64,000 nucleotides of DNA from Nesterenkonia sp. Act20 (GTDB taxonomy: Bacteria > Actinomycetota > Actinomycetes > Actinomycetales > Micrococcaceae): assembly GCF_019173455.1 (NCBI RefSeq), contig NZ_JADPQH010000001.1, positions 868,001-932,000 on the forward strand, written 5' to 3'. Positions 16,266 to 25,048 of this stretch are shown here, piece after piece. Each line of letters opens with the position of its first letter. The stretch's first letter is position 1. The notes beneath the pieces were generated by a model. That model searched no databases. It was not told where the DNA came from and saw only the letters and a list, made by a program, of their open reading frames with translations. Position numbers and translations under genes: made by a program.

Positions 16266-17336
16266 ATGTACAACAGCAACCAGCACAAGAAGCACAAGAA
16301 CCTTTCCGTGGCGGCCTGCCTGACGACTGGTGCCCTCGCGCTGAGTGGATGTGGATTCTTCACCGGAGATGAGTCAGAAGGTGCGGAAGCAAATGGAGAC
16401 GAATGCACGACACAGTCACTGCGATTGGCGACAATCCGTGCGGACGAAGACCCCACGACACTTGGCGCAAACGCTTTCGCGGAGGAACTCGAAGAGGCTA
16501 CTGAAGGTTCCCTGACGGTAGAGGTCTATCCGAACAGCCAATTGGGCGATGCCAATGATGTTTATGCCTCCATGGCTGCAGGTGAGGATGTGGACATCTT
16601 CTACAACGGGATCAGCCTCTACCCATCACTGGAGGGAGCAGAGGACTTCACCGTGTTGACGGTTCCATTTATGTGGGAATCCTATGACCAGCTCAAGGCG
16701 GTGCTGGACAGTGACCGCTACCAGGAGCTTATGGACGAGGCTGCAGATGCAACAGGCGTAAGGGTCGTCGCAACAAATGGTGACGCGGAGCCTAGGGCGC
16801 TGAGCGCGAACCGTGCAATCGAGACTGCGGACGATATGGAGGGCTTGGCTCTTCGGATCGCTGAAGCACCACTACCCCAGGAGTTCGCGACCGCACTAGG
16901 CGCAAACCCACAGGTCATTCCGTTCTCCGACCTCTACCTGTCACTCCGTCAGAACGTGGTGGACGCACAGGAGAACGGAGCCATCACCATGGTCAATCAG
17001 AGTTTGACTGAGGTTCAGTCCCACTACATGCCGGTCGACTACATCCGCGACGTACAGGCGTGGCAGTTCAGCGACGCAACTTGGGGCTCACTGTGCGCGG
17101 ACCAGCAGGAGGCTGTCCAGGCGGCCGCTGAGAATGCCGGAGAGCTCGTCACCCAGGAAGTGGCTACCCAAATGGATGACGCGATGGCGACCATCGAGGA
17201 TGAGATGGAAGTTGTAGATTTCGACCGCGATTCATTCGTGGACGCTCTCGACGGTACATTCGAGCAGTTCGACGGGGAGATGTGGTCCGAAGGACTGCTG
17301 GAAGAAACTCGCGAACTCGCAGAAGAGAATCGTTAA
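16266..17336 (+). CDS. dctP: TRAP transporter solute-binding lipoprotein (DctP)
   Basis: The 356-residue protein starts at the ATG at 16266 with AAGGA upstream. Its signal peptide ends in the lipobox LSGC, so the protein is lipid-anchored outside the membrane. The mature part follows the DctP fold: LRLATIRADEDP, then ANAFAEELEEATEGSLTVEVYPNSQLGD, and DLYLSLRQNVVDAQENG, which includes the region of the conserved carboxylate-binding Arg. TRAP systems take up organic acids with the sodium gradient. With the dctQ and dctM genes downstream this is a complete tripartite importer for the operon's substrate. Confidence 0.93.
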   Translation: MYNSNQHKKHKNLSVAACLTTGALALSGCGFFTGDESEGAEANGDECTTQSLRLATIRADEDPTTLGANAFAEELEEATEGSLTVEVYPNSQLGDANDVYASMAAGEDVDIFYNGISLYPSLEGAEDFTVLTVPFMWESYDQLKAVLDSDRYQELMDEAADATGVRVVATNGDAEPRALSANRAIETADDMEGLALRIAEAPLPQEFATALGANPQVIPFSDLYLSLRQNVVDAQENGAITMVNQSLTEVQSHYMPVDYIRDVQAWQFSDATWGSLCADQQEAVQAAAENAGELVTQEVATQMDDAMATIEDEMEVVDFDRDSFVDALDGTFEQFDGEMWSEGLLEETRELAEENR

Positions 17337-17869
17337 TGTTGATTAGTCTTTTTCGCGGGCTGCGGCAGGCGCGGGTAGTGCTCGTGCTCGCCGCAGCCTG
17401 GGTTGCCGGCGCGTTTTTCGCCGCATTGTTCGTCACCAATCTCGCCCAGATTGTGATGCGCCAGTTCACTGGGGGTTGGACTTGGGTCGGGGATCTCAAC
17501 ACGATTCTATTCTCATGGATGGTCATGCTCGGCGCGGCCGCTGCCTACGGACGAAATGAACACATTGCCACCAGTTTCCTGGTTGAGCGCGTCCCGGACG
17601 CACTCGCGCGACCTACAGCGTACCTGGTCCGAACAATCGAGCTGCTCCTGGGTTTCATCCTCATAGTCGCAGGCTTAAGTGTTGCGGAGACCAGGATGGA
17701 CCTTCCGTATGTCCAACTCGGGGTGCCCACCGGATGGACGTACCTCGCGATTCCTGTCTTCGGGGCGCTCATAGTGTTCTTCGGACTCGTAACTCGACCA
17801 AGAACACCGACTGTTCTCGAACAGGTTCAGCCCGTTGAGCCCACAACCAGAGGAGAATCTCTTGCCTAA
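17336..17869 (+). CDS. dctQ: TRAP transporter small permease (DctQ)
   Basis: The 177-residue protein has four hydrophobic segments and the DctQ hallmark WVGDLNTILFSWMVMLGAAAAYGRNEHI. The start ATG overlaps the dctP stop by one base, so the genes are translationally coupled. DctQ holds the large permease in the membrane. Its 3' end overlaps the creatininase-family gene, which is unusually inserted between dctQ and dctM. Confidence 0.92.
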   Translation: MLISLFRGLRQARVVLVLAAAWVAGAFFAALFVTNLAQIVMRQFTGGWTWVGDLNTILFSWMVMLGAAAAYGRNEHIATSFLVERVPDALARPTAYLVRTIELLLGFILIVAGLSVAETRMDLPYVQLGVPTGWTYLAIPVFGALIVFFGLVTRPRTPTVLEQVQPVEPTTRGESLA

Positions 17870-18662
17870 TTGGAGACTCGACAAGATGACCACAATCGAG
17901 GCAGCGGATGCGCTTTCGCAGGCATCGGTTGCATTGATACCCGTCGGAGCCACGGAACAGCATGGTCCGAATCTCGTGACAGGGGTGGATTGGCGAATTG
18001 CGGAAGAACTCGCTTCACGAATAGCAGAAAGAACCCACCCGCTGAGCGTGATCGTCCCTCCGCTGCCATTTGGACTGTCAGGCCATCACCAGGGTTTCCC
18101 TGGAACGCTGCACATCTCAGCAACTACCTTCATGTCAGTCGTGAAGGACGTGGCGATGAGCCTTAAACGACACGGGATTGAGAAAATCCTCTTCATCAAC
18201 GGCCACCGCGGGAATGAGAACATTCTGGGGGTCGTGCTCTCCGAGCTCACGTATGACCATGGTATCGAGGCCGCCTCAGCGTTCTGGATGAACCAAGCAT
18301 CTGACGCGATCGCCAAACACCGAAGGACTGCACGGTGGGGGCACGGTTGCGAGATTGAGACGAGCCTCGCTATGGCACTTGATATCGAGTTGGTTGGCCA
18401 TTCCTTGCAACCCGCAGACCTCATCGAGGATTACGGCGCCTTCGAAGACACCTACGCCCCTCACGCCGTTGCAACAGCACAAAGCTTCGCGTCACGCACA
18501 CGGAATGGTGTTTTCGGTGACGCAACTCAAGCCTCACTCGAAGCCGGAACGGAGATCGCGGACGCAGCAGTGCGGCGAATCTCGACGTTTCTTGAGGACT
18601 TTGCAACGCGCGGACCGCGCTCTCAGACCCCAGCCTCGACGCATTCCACGCAAAGTAGCTAA
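17862..18662 (+). CDS. Creatininase-family amidohydrolase
   Basis: The 266-residue protein starts at a TTG with GAGGAG six bases upstream, overlapping the dctQ stop. It shows the metal-binding motifs of the creatininase fold: GATEQHGPNL and GVDWR near the N-terminus, a FINGHRGNEN loop and WGHGCEIETSLAMA. Family members hydrolyse cyclic amides or lactams (creatinine, formamides, mycofactocin peptide). In this operon it may open a lactone or amide substrate (inference). Its placement between the two TRAP permease genes ties it to the transported compound. Confidence 0.9.
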   Translation: MPNWRLDKMTTIEAADALSQASVALIPVGATEQHGPNLVTGVDWRIAEELASRIAERTHPLSVIVPPLPFGLSGHHQGFPGTLHISATTFMSVVKDVAMSLKRHGIEKILFINGHRGNENILGVVLSELTYDHGIEAASAFWMNQASDAIAKHRRTARWGHGCEIETSLAMALDIELVGHSLQPADLIEDYGAFEDTYAPHAVATAQSFASRTRNGVFGDATQASLEAGTEIADAAVRRISTFLEDFATRGPRSQTPASTHSTQSS

Positions 18663-18667
18663 CCGTC

Positions 18668-19951
18668 ATGGAACTCATCCTTCTCTTCGGCGTCCTCTTC
18701 GGATTGATGCTCCTCGGCACTCCGATCTTCATCGCGATGCTCGCGTCGGCACTCGTCACTCTAGGGGTTACGGGGTTGGGCTCAGCAACGGTCTTGCCGA
18801 ACCAGATGGCCTCGGGTGTAGGTGCCTCCCAAGTGATTGCCATCCCGTTCTTCATCCTGATGGGAGAGCTGATGTCACGTGCGGGATTGACTCAGCGCAT
18901 AGTGGATCTGCTCATGTTCTTCTTCGGTAGATTGCCCGGTGGATTGGCTCACGTAAGTGTCGGCGTGAATGCCTTCGCCGCCAGTATCAGTGGGTCAGCG
19001 CCGGCATCGGCCTCGATGGTCTCCGCTGCGATGCTTCCCTCGATGAAGCGAGCCGGGTACCGGCCGGCCTTCTCCTCAGCAATCAATGCCAGCGCTGCGG
19101 TTCTTGGACCCGTCATCCCGCCTAGCATTCCCTTGGTCTTCGTATCGTTGGTGACTTCGGTCTCGCTAGGCCAGCTGTTTATCGGAGGAATTGGGCCAGG
19201 GATTCTCATGGCTGCGGCGCTGTTCGGCGTGATTGCGATTCAGGCTCACCGAGGTCGCCTACCCGGGAGAGTGGAAGTCCGGGATCGCCCTGACATTTCG
19301 CTTCCCCGGCTTGTGTTCAGGGCATTGCCAGCCCTTGGCGCACCAGTCTTCATTATCATTGGAATACTCGGCGGATTTGTTACAATCACTGAAGTTGCTA
19401 TAATTGCCGCATTTTATGCGCTTTCACTAGGTTTAATTTACAGGTCTATAAAACTTAGTTCTCTGCCTCAAGTATTTGCAGAGACGTCCGTTTTCTCCTC
19501 GACGATCATGATGCTTTTCGCCGCTGTAGGTGGTTTCACCTACATCATCGCCGTGCAGCGAGTAGGCGACCAAGTTGCGGAGTTCGTGGGGACCCTGGAA
19601 GTGGGTGCCCTTGGCTTTCTATTGCTTGCGATGCTGTTCTTCCTCATAGTTGGAACCGTCCTCGATGCTATTCCCGCAATCCTTATCTTCCTGCCTATTT
19701 TGATGCCAGTGGCGATCGAACTCGGAATAGACCCGGTTCACTTCGGAGTGATCACTGTTGTGAACCTGATGATTGGTTTGATCACACCGCCTGTTGGTGC
19801 GCTCTTATTCGTGTTGATGAAACTTGGTCAGGTCCCATTCGGCGAGTTGGTCAGGGAAGTATTCCCTTTCCTCCTGGGACTCGTGCTTGCTCTACTCATC
19901 ACCGTACTGGCTGCACCTGTGGTCACCTTCCTCCCAGAGCTGCTTTTCTAA
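18668..19951 (+). CDS. dctM: TRAP transporter large permease (DctM)
   Basis: The 427-residue protein has about twelve hydrophobic segments and typical DctM signatures: an N-terminal LLLFGVLFGLMLLGTPIFIAM-type helix, AASISGSAPASASMVSAAMLP, PVIPPSIPLVF and LITPPVGALLFVLMKLGQ. It forms the ion-coupled translocation channel with DctQ. The stretch 19340-19480 within it is clearly more AT-rich than the rest of the operon, yet stays in frame. The aldehyde dehydrogenase gene follows after 106 bases. Confidence 0.94.
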   Translation: MELILLFGVLFGLMLLGTPIFIAMLASALVTLGVTGLGSATVLPNQMASGVGASQVIAIPFFILMGELMSRAGLTQRIVDLLMFFFGRLPGGLAHVSVGVNAFAASISGSAPASASMVSAAMLPSMKRAGYRPAFSSAINASAAVLGPVIPPSIPLVFVSLVTSVSLGQLFIGGIGPGILMAAALFGVIAIQAHRGRLPGRVEVRDRPDISLPRLVFRALPALGAPVFIIIGILGGFVTITEVAIIAAFYALSLGLIYRSIKLSSLPQVFAETSVFSSTIMMLFAAVGGFTYIIAVQRVGDQVAEFVGTLEVGALGFLLLAMLFFLIVGTVLDAIPAILIFLPILMPVAIELGIDPVHFGVITVVNLMIGLITPPVGALLFVLMKLGQVPFGELVREVFPFLLGLVLALLITVLAAPVVTFLPELLF

Positions 19952-20057
19952 CTGGACAGGAAACTGTTCAGTTCAACGTAGTTGTGCCGCGAAGCGAATT
20001 CGCTCCTACGAGCCCAGTCGCGGCCAATCGCCTCACACAATTTATTCAAGGAGAGCC

Positions 20058-21491
20058 ATGTCAGTTGACTCCACGGTTCAAAACTCGCACGAAGCATTTC
20101 TGACGGCACGGGACGCAAGACTCGCAGTGCGAGCCGGGTGGCTCGACGTCGTCGGAGACGCGCTCGAACAGCATCGCAACGACCTCGTTGACGTCGCACG
20201 TCGCGAGACTCATCTGCCGGAGAAGAGACTTCACGGCGAGCTGACCAGGACGGTATTCCAGCTTCGCCTACTGGGCGAAGAAGTTCGAGAGGGAACCTTT
20301 CTCGGCGCAACTATCGATCACCAAGACCCCAATTGGGGAATGGGCCCAAGGCCGGACATTCGCCGCGTGAACGTGCCGGTGGGTGTTGTTGCGGTGTTCG
20401 GAGCGTCGAACTTTCCCTTCGCATTCTCGGTCGCCGGTGGTGACACTGCGTCGGCCCTAGCAGCTGGATGTTCTGTGGTGCACAAGATCCATGGCGGCCA
20501 CGAGAGGCTCGGAGTCCTGACGGCTGAGGTCGTAGGAAGTGCCCTTGCCATCGCAGGCGCACCACCGAATCTCCTTTCTGTCGTGACAGGCCGGGAAGCG
20601 GGTATCGGATTGGTTGAACATCCACTCGTCAAGGCTGTCGGATTCACAGGTTCAGTACACGGAGGGCGCGCACTTTTCGACAGGGCAGTTTCTCGTCCCG
20701 AGCCCATCCCGTTCTTTGGAGAACTTGGGTCTATCAATCCGGCCATCATCACGGAGGCCGCGTGGAAGAATCGGCCCGACGTGATTGCAGACGGGTTCAT
20801 CAGTTCACTGACACTGGGAGTCGGTCAGTTTTGCACGAAGCCAGGCCTGCTGTTCGTCCATTCATCCGTGGTCGAGGAGATCAAGCAGGCACTCGGTGCG
20901 CGGCTCGATTCGTCGAACCTCTCGGACAAGATGCTCAATGAAAGGATCCATAGCGGTTTCCTCGCATCGCGCGGAGACGTTGCGCGGCTCACCGGGGTTG
21001 AAACGGTGGCTCCGGGAAATGATAATGACCCGCCTGCCCCTGCAGTGTTCGCGACGTCGGGCAAGAACGCTGCGAAGACCTCTGCCGTGTTGGAGACGGA
21101 GATGTTCGGCCCCGCAGCCGTCGTTATCGACTACGACGATCATGACGAGCTCGTGGGTTTGATTCATGCGCTTCCCGGACAACTGACAGGGACTATCCAT
21201 TCCGAGGAGAACGAGGACATTCGGTCGCTCGTCCAGGCTCTCGGATCTCGGTGTGGGCGACTGCTGCGCAATGGGTGGCCTACAGGTGTCACCGTTTCGT
21301 ACGCACAGACACACGGTGGCCCATATCCGGCAACGACTGCGTCCGGGTCAACCTCCGTGGGAACCAGCGCCATCGAACGCTTCGTGCGCCCAGTCTCTTA
21401 TCAGGACTTTGACGACCACGAGTTGCCGGAGTCGCTGCGGGAAAGCAATCCTCTGAATGTCCGAAGGCGCGTAGACGGTGAATGGAGCTGA
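20058..21491 (+). CDS. Aldehyde dehydrogenase, ketoglutarate-semialdehyde-dehydrogenase-like
   Basis: The 477-residue protein starts at an ATG with AAGGAGAG upstream. It has the ALDH cofactor region (VGVVAVFGASNFPFAFSVAGGD), general-base Glu in FFGELGSINP and the catalytic Cys in GQFCTKPG. The sequence style, with SVAGGDTASALAAGCSVV rather than the classical VAWK motif, is that of NADP-preferring 2-oxoglutarate semialdehyde dehydrogenases. It is the last gene of the operon and would oxidise the aldehyde made upstream to the acid. The precise substrate is not provable here. Confidence 0.9.
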   Translation: MSVDSTVQNSHEAFLTARDARLAVRAGWLDVVGDALEQHRNDLVDVARRETHLPEKRLHGELTRTVFQLRLLGEEVREGTFLGATIDHQDPNWGMGPRPDIRRVNVPVGVVAVFGASNFPFAFSVAGGDTASALAAGCSVVHKIHGGHERLGVLTAEVVGSALAIAGAPPNLLSVVTGREAGIGLVEHPLVKAVGFTGSVHGGRALFDRAVSRPEPIPFFGELGSINPAIITEAAWKNRPDVIADGFISSLTLGVGQFCTKPGLLFVHSSVVEEIKQALGARLDSSNLSDKMLNERIHSGFLASRGDVARLTGVETVAPGNDNDPPAPAVFATSGKNAAKTSAVLETEMFGPAAVVIDYDDHDELVGLIHALPGQLTGTIHSEENEDIRSLVQALGSRCGRLLRNGWPTGVTVSYAQTHGGPYPATTASGSTSVGTSAIERFVRPVSYQDFDDHELPESLRESNPLNVRRRVDGEWS

Positions 21492-21560
21492 GGGTATAGC
21501 ACTTCCTCCGCGGCCAGGGAGCGCCTTCGCTTGGGGTTCGAGTCAACACCGAGTTGATTG

Positions 21561-21881
21561 CTAAGAGCCCGATACCCCAGCCGAGGACCCGGCAATCTCC
21601 TGCAGCGCCCGCACATGAGCGCCGAACGCCGAGCGCCCCGCACGCGTCAGGGACAACCAAGTGATCTTGCGTGCGTCACCCCTGCCCTCGGACGCCGACT
21701 TTTTCGAAGCGACGTACCCGGCTGTTACCAGGGTCCTCAGGTGCTTGGACAGCGTGGCGTCCGAGACCTCCAGAGTGTCGCGCAGCACCGCGAAGTCGAG
21801 CTGGTCCACCGGGTGCAGGAGTCCGCAGATCCGCAGGCGCACCGGCGCGTGGATGGTCTCGTCGAACCTCGCCTCAGGCAC
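21561..21881 (-). CDS. Winged-helix regulator (HTH_34/MarR-like)
   Basis: The 106-residue protein starts at a GTG overlapping the preceding stop; GGTGGAG lies upstream. It has the HTH_34 pattern: DETIHAPVRLRICGLL, DFAVLRDTLEVSDATLSKHLRTLVTAGYV, and a wing with RKITWLSLTRAGRSAFGAH. It is the third gene of the ABC-F operon and follows a membrane-protein gene, a common partner of this regulator type. It probably controls the neighbouring membrane protein or the operon (inference). Confidence 0.85.
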   Translation of the reverse strand: MPEARFDETIHAPVRLRICGLLHPVDQLDFAVLRDTLEVSDATLSKHLRTLVTAGYVASKKSASEGRGDARKITWLSLTRAGRSAFGAHVRALQEIAGSSAGVSGS

Positions 21882-22341
21882 TGCGCAGCCGCTCCACCGC
21901 TGACCGAAAGGCGACGCCGGCAAGCCAGGTCGTCGCCGCAAATGCGAGCAGACTGGTCAGCGCCACTACCCAGTGCAGACCGAAGGAGACGAGGCCGAGT
22001 GAGATGCTGAAGAGCGACAGGCAGAGGACGAGAATTCCCGCCACCGCCCAACCCGCGCGCGCCCCCATCGCCTTGAACCGCACACCGGTCTCTCGCCGGA
22101 TCAGGTACAGGATGACCAGCGCGCCCACCAATGCCATCCAGCTGGAGGTAGGCGGCTCGTAGTTCTCACCTGGAGACGTGAAGGCCGCGCTGGACACCCA
22201 CCACGCGGCCATTGCCCCCAAGGCTGCCACCAGGATCCGCGGGACACGGACCCTCGCGGCCAGGCGTTCCCGGTCCACTGACAGCATCCCGAGTGCATCT
22301 GCGGCGTCGCTCGGCGTCGACCGCCCAAAGTTGTTTTCCAT
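21874..22341 (-). CDS. Integral membrane protein beside HTH_34 regulator
   Basis: The 155-residue protein has four hydrophobic segments (around VPRILVAALGAMAAWWVSSA, WMALVGALVILYLI, VAGILVLCLSLFSISLG and VVALTSLLAFAATTWL). Its stop overlaps the regulator start by eight bases. Such regulator/membrane-protein pairs are common in actinobacteria, but no activity is established. It begins 11 bases after the ABC-F stop, so it is part of the same transcript. Confidence 0.75.
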   Translation of the reverse strand: MENNFGRSTPSDAADALGMLSVDRERLAARVRVPRILVAALGAMAAWWVSSAAFTSPGENYEPPTSSWMALVGALVILYLIRRETGVRFKAMGARAGWAVAGILVLCLSLFSISLGLVSFGLHWVVALTSLLAFAATTWLAGVAFRSAVERLRSA

Positions 22342-22351
22342 ATCGGAAAGC

Positions 22352-23980
22352 TTATGCCTTGCTTTCCATGACGGCAAGTAAATCCCGCGGCTCCTTCAAC
22401 CTCCCCTGCTCGTCGAGCTCGAGCACCGTGTCGATCCTCAGTCGAGCCAGGAATCCGAGATCGTGGCTCACGATCAGCAGGGCTCCCCGATATGCATCCA
22501 GGGCCTCGGCGAGCTGTTCCACGCTGGTGATGTCGAGGTTGTTCGTCGGCTCATCCAGGATCACCAGCTGCGCAGGAGGGTCCGCAAGCAGCAGTCGCGC
22601 GAGACTGACCCGGAAGCGCTCTCCCCCGGACAGGCTGGAGACGGGCCGATCCACCGTCGACCCGCGCAGCAGCAGCCGTGCCAGCTGATTACGGATCTCC
22701 CCCGCCGTCACATCGGGAGCCGCGTCCTGCACATTGGCCAGCGCGGACCGGGAGTCGTCCAGGTCATCCAACCGTTGCGGCAGGTACCCCACCCGCTCGG
22801 TCCGCAGCTCTCCGGTGAGCTCGCTGGCAGAGTCGGGTGCGCCGCCCCGGATGAGCCGTTCCAGCAGGGTGGTCTTGCCCGAACCGTTGGGGCCGATCAG
22901 CGCTACCCGCTCGGGGCCCTGCAGCACGAAGGTCCGGGCCCCGTCGCCGAGCTCGGCGAGCCGACGGCTGCGCGGCACACCGGGATCGGGCAGTGTGAGG
23001 TGGATATGCTCCTCCTCCCGGACCTTCGCGTCCGAGGCGTCCACTGCGGCCTGGGCGGCGTGGACCTTGCCCTCATGCGTGGAGCGCATCGAGCCCGCAG
23101 CGCCCTGGGCTCGGTTCACGCGGTAGTTGACCAGAATCTTTGGAATGCCTCCGCTGGCCTGAGTTCGCCGTCCGGCCCGCTGGCGGCGAGCCATCTTGGT
23201 CTCGGCCTCGAGGCGCAGCTTCTTCTCGGCCTTCAGTGCCTGCTGCGCCGTCCGCGCGGTCTGGACGGCCGCGGCCTGCTGCTGCGCGAGATGTTCGCTG
23301 AACTCGCTGTAGGGTCCCCCATAGACCTCAAGTTCCCCGGCGTGGAGCTCCGCAGTGGAGTCCATATGCTCCAGCAGTTCCAGATCATGGCTGACGACGA
23401 CCAGCGTCCCCGGCCAGTCCTCCACGAACTCGGTGAGCTTGGCACGGGTGGGGCGATCGAGGTTGTTCGTGGGTTCGTCCAGCAGAGTGATGGGCGTGCG
23501 ACGCAGCCGAAGTCCGGTGATGGCAAGGAGCATCGCCTCGCCGCCGGACACCTCCTGCACGGGTCTTGCCAGATCAGCTGCGCTGAATCCGATCTCGTCC
23601 AGTGCCGCGTCGGCTCGAGACTCGATGTCCCAGTCATCCCCGACCGCTTCGAAGTGCCGGACATCAGCGTCACCGGCTTCGATCGCGCGCAGCGCCGTGA
23701 GGGTCGATTCGATCCCGAGCAGCCCGGCGACGGTGGCTCCCGCCCCGAGGGTGAGGGTCTGGGGGAGATAGCCGACCTCGCCGATGGTGCTGATGTGTCC
23801 CGAGGTGGGCGTCAGCTCTCCCGCGATCAGACGGAACAGCGTGGATTTTCCGGCACCGTTGCGTCCGACCAGCCCTGTCCTGCCCGTGGTCATGGTTCCA
23901 CTGAGCTGGTCGAGGACCGGGGTGCCGTCAGGCCACTCGAAGGAGAGGTCCTGAAATGTGATGGCTGATAGTGCTGACAT
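22352..23980 (-). CDS. ABC-F family ATP-binding protein (putative ribosome protection)
   Basis: The 542-residue protein has two ABC cassettes without membrane segments: Walker A GRNGAGKST and GPNGSGKTT, signature VSGGE and LSGGE, and two LLDEPTNNLD/ILDEPTNNLD Walker B motifs. They are joined by a long charged linker (about residues 230-330) that in ABC-F proteins enters the ribosome E site. Members displace antibiotics or tune translation. The leader peptide and hairpins upstream (24003-24114) strongly suggest translation-dependent attenuation, as for known antibiotic-resistance ABC-F genes. Which drug class is unknown. Confidence 0.93.
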   Translation of the reverse strand: MSALSAITFQDLSFEWPDGTPVLDQLSGTMTTGRTGLVGRNGAGKSTLFRLIAGELTPTSGHISTIGEVGYLPQTLTLGAGATVAGLLGIESTLTALRAIEAGDADVRHFEAVGDDWDIESRADAALDEIGFSAADLARPVQEVSGGEAMLLAITGLRLRRTPITLLDEPTNNLDRPTRAKLTEFVEDWPGTLVVVSHDLELLEHMDSTAELHAGELEVYGGPYSEFSEHLAQQQAAAVQTARTAQQALKAEKKLRLEAETKMARRQRAGRRTQASGGIPKILVNYRVNRAQGAAGSMRSTHEGKVHAAQAAVDASDAKVREEEHIHLTLPDPGVPRSRRLAELGDGARTFVLQGPERVALIGPNGSGKTTLLERLIRGGAPDSASELTGELRTERVGYLPQRLDDLDDSRSALANVQDAAPDVTAGEIRNQLARLLLRGSTVDRPVSSLSGGERFRVSLARLLLADPPAQLVILDEPTNNLDITSVEQLAEALDAYRGALLIVSHDLGFLARLRIDTVLELDEQGRLKEPRDLLAVMESKA

Positions 23981-24002
23981 GGAGTGAAGTCCTTCGGTGC
24001 AT

Positions 24003-24017
24003 GCCCGGCAGCCGGGC
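24003..24017 (-). promoter_or_regulatory. Hairpin before the ABC-F start
   Basis: GCCCGGCAGCCGGGC is symmetric and would fold in the leader RNA 23 bases before the ABC-F ATG. It may mask the start region or act as the terminator of an attenuator. Confidence 0.5.
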
Positions 24018-24038
24018 GCAATGAACGGGTGCCATCCG

Positions 24039-24068
24039 CTCCGGGCGCGTCAATGCGCGGCCTCGGAG
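24039..24068 (-). promoter_or_regulatory. Attenuator-type hairpin in ABC-F leader
   Basis: In the minus-strand RNA, CTCCG and CGGAG enclose an inner CGCG...CGCG stem over 30 bases. It lies 20 bases after the stop of the short leader ORF and before the hairpin at 24003-24017. Ribosome stalling on the leader ORF could change which hairpin forms. Confidence 0.5.
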
Positions 24069-24087
24069 GGCGCCCAACCTCAGAGGG

Positions 24088-24114
24088 TCAGACGCTCGTG
24101 ACTTCGATCTCCAT
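24088..24114 (-). CDS. Leader peptide MEIEVTSV upstream of ABC-F gene
   Basis: ATG at 24114 opens an 8-codon frame ending in TGA at 24088. No ribosome-binding site precedes it, but TATCTT lies six bases upstream on the minus strand, where it would act as a -10 box and place the transcription start at about the ATG. The peptide would thus be translated leaderless. Short leader ORFs followed by hairpins are the known control device of antibiotic-inducible ABC-F and erm genes. The assignment rests on arrangement, not homology. Confidence 0.55.
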   Translation of the reverse strand: MEIEVTSV

Positions 24115-24175
24115 GGGCTCAAGATAGCAGGCGGTCGCTGACATGCGCTGGGTCTGTCGCCTGGATCCTGGCGAG

Positions 24176-25048
24176 TCAGTCACCAGTGAGGCGGTAGGCC
24201 GCCAGGCCGAGCGTCCCCAGGACTGCGGAGATTTCGCGCGGGGATCGGACCCCAGCCGACGACGGCGGCAGGTGGGCCGCCACGTGCACCCACTCCCCTG
24301 CCTGGTTGGGCAGGGTGAGGACCGAACTGAAGCCGTGTTCGGCGCCATAAGCCGTGAGCTCCAGACCAGAGAGGGTCTGATGCGGGACCCGCTGGGGTCC
24401 GAAGCCGGGCAGCGCGGAGGCGAGACCCGCGGGTTCGAAGACCTTGCTCATCCAGCCGTGGATCCGGGTCCGGATTGCCGAGGACACTCCTAGATCGACC
24501 AGATCCTCCGCGGAATCCGGCGTCCCCAGCGCGTGCAGAAGCTGGAGGGTCGAGGACGCGGTGGTCTGACCGAGGAGTCCCTCGCCCCAGGATTGCTCCT
24601 GCTCAAGACCGGTCAGCGTGATGGCGTCCAACCCGAGCGTCGCCAACACCGGCTGCGCCTCGGCGAGCAGATCCACCCCCGCGGACGTGGCGAGCTCCAG
24701 CAGGGCCAGCACGCAGGCGCCGTCGCCGGTGGAGAAGACCAGGTTCAACGCGTCGTTCACGCTGAGTTCCAGGTCCCCGGACATCTGCCGCAGCGTCCCG
24801 GTGCGGGCGCCCTGGCGATGCTCAGACGTCACGGTGACCTGGTGCTCCATGAGCCCCTCTTCACCCTCGCCGAGATGCGCGAAGGTCAGACCCAGGATCA
24901 ACTTCCCGATGCCCGCGAGCTCGTGTGGCTGGTCGGCATGGGACTGGGCAAGGGTTCCGGCAGATGCTCCTGCACCGACCGCGAACCGCAGCTCCGGGTA
25001 CGCCGTGGCGCACTTCTTCCGGGAAAGACTCTTCACTTCAGCGACCAC
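24176..25048 (-). CDS. Beta-lactamase-fold protein lacking the catalytic serine (pseudo-enzyme)
   Basis: The 290-residue protein starts at a GTG with AGGAG seven bases upstream and overlaps the preceding serine-hydrolase gene by 11 bases. It aligns in layout with that neighbour, but the S-x-x-K position reads GIGK (Gly in place of Ser) and the S-D-N position reads G-D-G. Hydrolytic activity is therefore unlikely. It may bind ligand or modulate its partner. The retained FSTGDGACVLALLELATSAG helix shows that the fold is conserved. This is a translationally coupled enzyme/pseudo-enzyme pair. Confidence 0.75.
   Translation of the reverse strand: MVAEVKSLSRKKCATAYPELRFAVGAGASAGTLAQSHADQPHELAGIGKLILGLTFAHLGEGEEGLMEHQVTVTSEHRQGARTGTLRQMSGDLELSVNDALNLVFSTGDGACVLALLELATSAGVDLLAEAQPVLATLGLDAITLTGLEQEQSWGEGLLGQTTASSTLQLLHALGTPDSAEDLVDLGVSSAIRTRIHGWMSKVFEPAGLASALPGFGPQRVPHQTLSGLELTAYGAEHGFSSVLTLPNQAGEWVHVAAHLPPSSAGVRSPREISAVLGTLGLAAYRLTGD

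Noticed and set aside
11333-21491. A complete mandelate pathway
   Set aside because: No mandelate dehydrogenase is present, and the SDR and creatininase genes do not fit. Sugar-acid routes remain equally possible.
22463-23968. Long open frame on the plus strand opposite the ABC-F gene
   Set aside because: It lies wholly antisense to clear ABC-F motifs, and its translation is low in recognisable domains. It is a by-product of GC-rich third positions.
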